A stretch of 64,000 nt of DNA, from assembly GCA_013397935.1 (NCBI GenBank), contig VZRN01005010.1, positions 3,374,433-3,438,432 on the forward strand, in the 5' to 3' direction. The notes below the pieces were generated by a model. It was not told the origin of the DNA and ran no database searches. It worked only from the letters and a program-made list of their open reading frames with translations. Below are positions 59,863-64,000 of this stretch, one piece after another. Within the stretch, counting starts at the first letter, position 1, and each line of letters starts with the position of its first letter. The position numbers and the translations under genes are program-made. The DNA comes from Dasyornis broadbenti. Lineage: Eukaryota > Chordata > Aves > Passeriformes > Dasyornithidae.

Positions 59863-62800
59863 CTGCAAAAGGAAAATACGCTACATGTTAAGCTTACTCT
59901 AAAAATCTTGAGAAAATAAGAATTGAGAAAACTAGGTCCTACTGAGACTCAAGACATTCAAGTTCACTCAAAGTAAAACTCTTGAATTCCACCAGAATAT
60001 GAGGCACTGAAATGTATGTGCACATACGCATGAATACTTCATATAGAAGACATAATTATCAACATAACATCTGATATCCCTGCTTCAGATGTTGCAGGAA
60101 TCTTGTATGGATCTTGACAGGGAAGAATGCTGGAGGTCACCAAGGAGCTCGGATTTCGCGCCTGATAGAAAAGTTCACTACTATAATTTTGGTTGCTTTA
60201 AGATTTTTTTCAAAAATGGCACTCATCTCTACATCCAACATGAGCAGCCAATAAGTTTTGCACTTTGACAAAGACAATGTGATGGACTATGGTGACAGAA
60301 TGGGCCCAGCACGTGTTTGCAGTGAGGCAAGCCTGACCGCTAAAAGACCATTCAGGGATCTGCTAACTGAGGAAGGACGGCTGCTGAAAATGTTCCTACA
60401 AGTCATCTGTTGGCCATCTGCTGCAAGTCTGGCCTTTAAATGTTATTTATTTGTAGTACCTAAGACAAAAGCAAAATATTTTATGCAGAGCAAGTTGCAA
60501 ACTTGATGACCATCTTTTCCCCCAGTTTTACCATTATATTTACCCACCATTATATTTACATTGGCAGCACCTTCAAAAGAAGCCGTGGAATGGGTTCCAT
60601 GCATGCCTTCACCCTGTTGCAGCTTTTCTGGCAGCAGCAATTATACCCAGAGGCAGACTGTACTTCACTGTGTGAGGTGCTATACAAATGGGGAGTAAAG
60701 AAACAATCCCTGCCCCAACAGTTCAGCCATTTCAACTGACTGAGAAACTGCACAGCTCATTCAACAAACAGGCATGGGAGTGGCACATTTTCAGCAAAAT
60801 AGTTTCAGGTTTTTTCAGTCAGCTTAGAGTTTTGCATGATGCTAGCAATATTTCTATTTCCTCTTACCTACTCTGATAAATGTGAACTAACAAAACTGTA
60901 GAGAAGGAAATTTAGCCTCAATGGCTAACAATGTCTAAGCTTCTGGCCCCTAGTATTTTTAGAAGCCATGGAGTTGTTTTACTTCTAGCTCTTCTATCTC
61001 ATACTTTAACTAAATGCTATTTCTGTTAAACTGAAGCAGCAGAGCTATCTTGGAGAAAACTGCATGAAACCATGCTAGTCATCTCTCAGGCCACCCACAA
61101 AGTAGGAAAGACATAATACTAGTAGATGGGCTGGCCGGAGACTTGCAGATTCAGAGGGACAGTTTTATCAAGCACCAATGGCAAATCATTAAAAGAAATC
61201 AGGCAACTGAAATAGCCAGAGGCACATAGTCTTCACTGCATCACAGAATTTCAATTAGGATAGCTTTCGCCATCCTTTTTCCTCTTCCAAATGAAGATTT
61301 GTTTAGCTGGTCAGTCTCAGAGAGAGTACAATAAACACAGAATTTGTGGAAATGAGCTGGGAACCCTTGAGTTAGTGAAAAAAGAACATTAATAAAGCCA
61401 TTATTTAATTCATCTTTTGAAATGAAACATGGCAGCTCATGTGTATTATCCATGAGTAGTCCTGCATTGTTTATCATTTATCTCAGCAGTCTTTGGCAAC
61501 AGAAGTTGTTTCGACAATCCATTGCCAATATGTATCAACCACTGGGAGTTAATTAACAGATGGATTCTTGCAGTCCATTCAGAACATGTTTATCACAGGC
61601 AAGACACCCCTATGAAGACACAGCTGGTCTTGAGAAGCTCAGCTGCCTGGCTCACAACTGGAAGCAGTGTAGCCATGATGGCTCAGGTGTGTATTCTGCT
61701 AATGCAGTTTTGCAGAACCAGACCAGTGTATGGTACTTAACTGTGACATATTGAATTGCCTGAGCCAACGGCATTGCTGTTGTGCATCCTATCATGTGGT
61801 GCAGATGCATCCACAGACACTGACTCTGGTGTTTACTTTCTTGCAGACATTCATCTTGACTGATCATTATCTGATTTCACACTGGTTATGAAACAACCTT
61901 GCAATTGCTCTTGACTTTTAGTCGTCGTTGACCTAGTGAAACTCAGAATAAAGACCAATTCCTTTTCTTACTATGAGGTCTACAGATGTGGGCTCTTCTA
62001 TAGAAGGTCTCAAGGAATTTATTGTAGGGAGTAAAGAAAGGAAAAAATATTAATGTGTCTAGAAACACTGAAACATTTTGCCAAGCAATACTCCCATGCT
62101 CTCCTGTTCAACAACTTTACAGAAAAAAAACCTTGCACTCCAAAAAAAGGTCATCAAATTTGAAATGAAAACAGCATTTCAGGAGCACTATCCAGGTTAG
62201 GTTTTCCCCTCCTACGTACTTATGGTGCAAACCACAATGTATTTTTAAGAGCAAAACCTGAGTTCATACTCTGGTTTGTGAAACTAATGTGGATCTACTG
62301 TAACTCCAATGACGCCTGTGAAGCCCACTCAATCTTACATAAAGATAATTATATGCAAAACTGTCTGGTTTACATCATACGTTGCAGGATACTGCAGTAC
62401 ACAGGGCAATTAAGAGGCAGGGATACTTTCCATAATACCCACTGTTCTCCAACTATGCCCCATCCTCCAAAGGGGTAAATTCTTCTGGAAGTGTGTTGGC
62501 TTCCTGCTACTGATCCCAGTGAGAGTGACTACAGTAAATGACTACTGCTATAATCCAGGGGACACTTGCTGCACATACTGGGGTGAAAACATTACATCAG
62601 TAGTGCAAGAAATAGTCACAGCAATGAGAAAGTATTTCTTCCCTTGATTTAAGCCTCCTACCACATAAGCCTGCTGACATTTGAGAGGGTGTTCAGGGAA
62701 TGTGAGGCCTGGAATAAGAATTAGATTGGTAAGAGCTTTTATGGGAAGGATTCTGGCTTCTCCAGAAGAAAATGCAAGATAAAGTCATGTAAACCAACTC

Positions 62801-64000
62801 TGACCCTTGTATGCCCTTATCCTCCAGTAAGTTAAGCAGTAAATGGACCACTTAAATTTTCATTCTTCCTGGCAGTCTGTCTTGACTGCTTAATATCGTT
62901 TTGGTGGGCTTGAACCTTTAATCTTGCTCACTATTCACAGTGCTATGCTATTTCTTTTCTTCTAAGAATTCTTTCTAAAAATTATGAGTATAAGCTTTTA
63001 AGATTTTTGCATTCTTCTTTTCTTTGTCACTTCCTTTTTTCCCCGTAAAGATGAGAGTCCAAAGGCAGTAAAAGAGGGCACAGAACCCTCTCCTATCTTA
63101 ATTATAGCTTGAACTTATCTACTAAAATAAGACTTGCATTCTAACATAACTATGCCTGTCAGGCAGAAACTGGGCAGTTCTCCTTTTCACCTTGCTTCCT
63201 TTAAATGAACTCACACTTTACTAATCTCAGAAGCCACAGGTAGCAGCTTTTGTTACTTTTGCCTCTAAGAAAGAAGACTTATGTGCTGTCTGGGAATCGG
63301 TGTTTAATAGATGAATGTAGATTTGTAGCTGATATTGCTGTTGTATTTGAAAAAAGAGGAAAGAGAGGAAGGACGGGATACAAGGAAAGGCAAGAGAAAG
63401 AAAAGCCCATGCACTCAGTTCATTGGGAAAGAAGTAAATCACGAGAATAAAGTTCTTTATAGTCACATATAATCTTTTTAAAATTATTATATGGGATTCT
63501 GTGGTGATTAAACACTTGATCATCCAATAGAGATCTTACAAAAGATCGGATATTTACTAGCACTGGTAATCTGTATCATACATAACACACACTACAGTGC
63601 TGAATGAAAATCTCTTCTGATGAAAGGGTAGTTGCAGCTCAGCACTGTTGGGAAAAGTGACCTCATTGCATCAAATATGATTATTTGAAATCCCTGGGAT
63701 ACATACTGAGGTCCTTACTTACTTGATACTCAAACAGACATAATCGTAGAGCTGGCAGGAGCTTTTGCCAGGTGAGGGGTGCAACCAGAAGGTGGGACAG
63801 TGGCATTTGTAGGTACCGAACACTTTTGCCAACTGAGGATTCAGAAAGACTGAACTGTTCCCTCCTACAGCTACAGCACAAAGCACTGCTAGTTCTTAGT
63901 GTAGGTCTGTTTAGGGCCAGGAGTTCTGCTCCTGCGGTACCAGATGAAGCTATGTTATTCCAGCTAGAAAATCAGTGGCTTTTCATTAATGTTTGGCAGG
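59863..64000 (-). other. Last intron of HECW1 (partial)
   Basis: No penultimate HECT exon, which should encode the sequence just before the active-site motif and end in the matching phase, could be found on the - strand before the window ends. The last intron is therefore more than 4.1 kb. No other gene or CR1 copy is recognised here. Confidence 0.7.

Overview
This window is nuclear DNA from a bird. It carries spliced vertebrate genes with long AT-rich introns, and degenerate CR1 retrotransposons are the dominant interspersed repeat. Some CR1 copies end in the typical ATTCTRTG-like 3' tail. The species cannot be fixed from the sequence. There are no operons, CRISPR arrays, phage or other prokaryotic features, and I saw no credible tRNA or rRNA gene. 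Most open reading frames outside the exons described here are chance or repeat-derived.

Three protein-coding genes are supported by exon reading frames that join correctly across splice sites. (1) COA1, a mitochondrial complex IV/complex I assembly factor, lies on the + strand at about 7.2-15.1 kb. Four coding exons give a 139-residue protein if the first visible ATG is the start. (2) STK17A (DRAK1), a DAPK-family serine/threonine kinase, lies on the - strand at about 19.7-46.2 kb. Seven coding exons give a complete 407-residue protein, with its first exon in a CpG island interrupted by a 354-base assembly gap. (3) The terminal coding exon of HECW1 (NEDL1), a HECT-type E3 ubiquitin ligase, lies on the - strand at 59,751-59,862. 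It carries the catalytic cysteine, and the rest of the gene lies beyond the right edge.

Layout: 1-7,225 is the upstream or 5'-intron region of COA1. COA1 and STK17A converge tail to tail across about 15.1-19.7 kb. STK17A introns fill 23.8-45.9 kb. At 46.7-50.2 kb, next to the STK17A CpG island, is a cluster of three CR1 copies, one with a decayed reverse-transcriptase region. The 50.2-59.7 kb stretch is intergenic plus probable HECW1 3' UTR, and 59.9-64 kb is the last HECW1 intron. The order HECW1-STK17A-COA1 with these orientations matches human 7p13.

The three genes do not form a pathway; their adjacency is conserved vertebrate synteny. I found no convincing new biological system. The points most worth a second look are the HECW1 catalytic exon, the open frame upstream of the STK17A start, a nine-C run and a non-consensus splice donor in COA1, a perfect CRE palindrome in STK17A intron 1, and two perfect inverted repeats.
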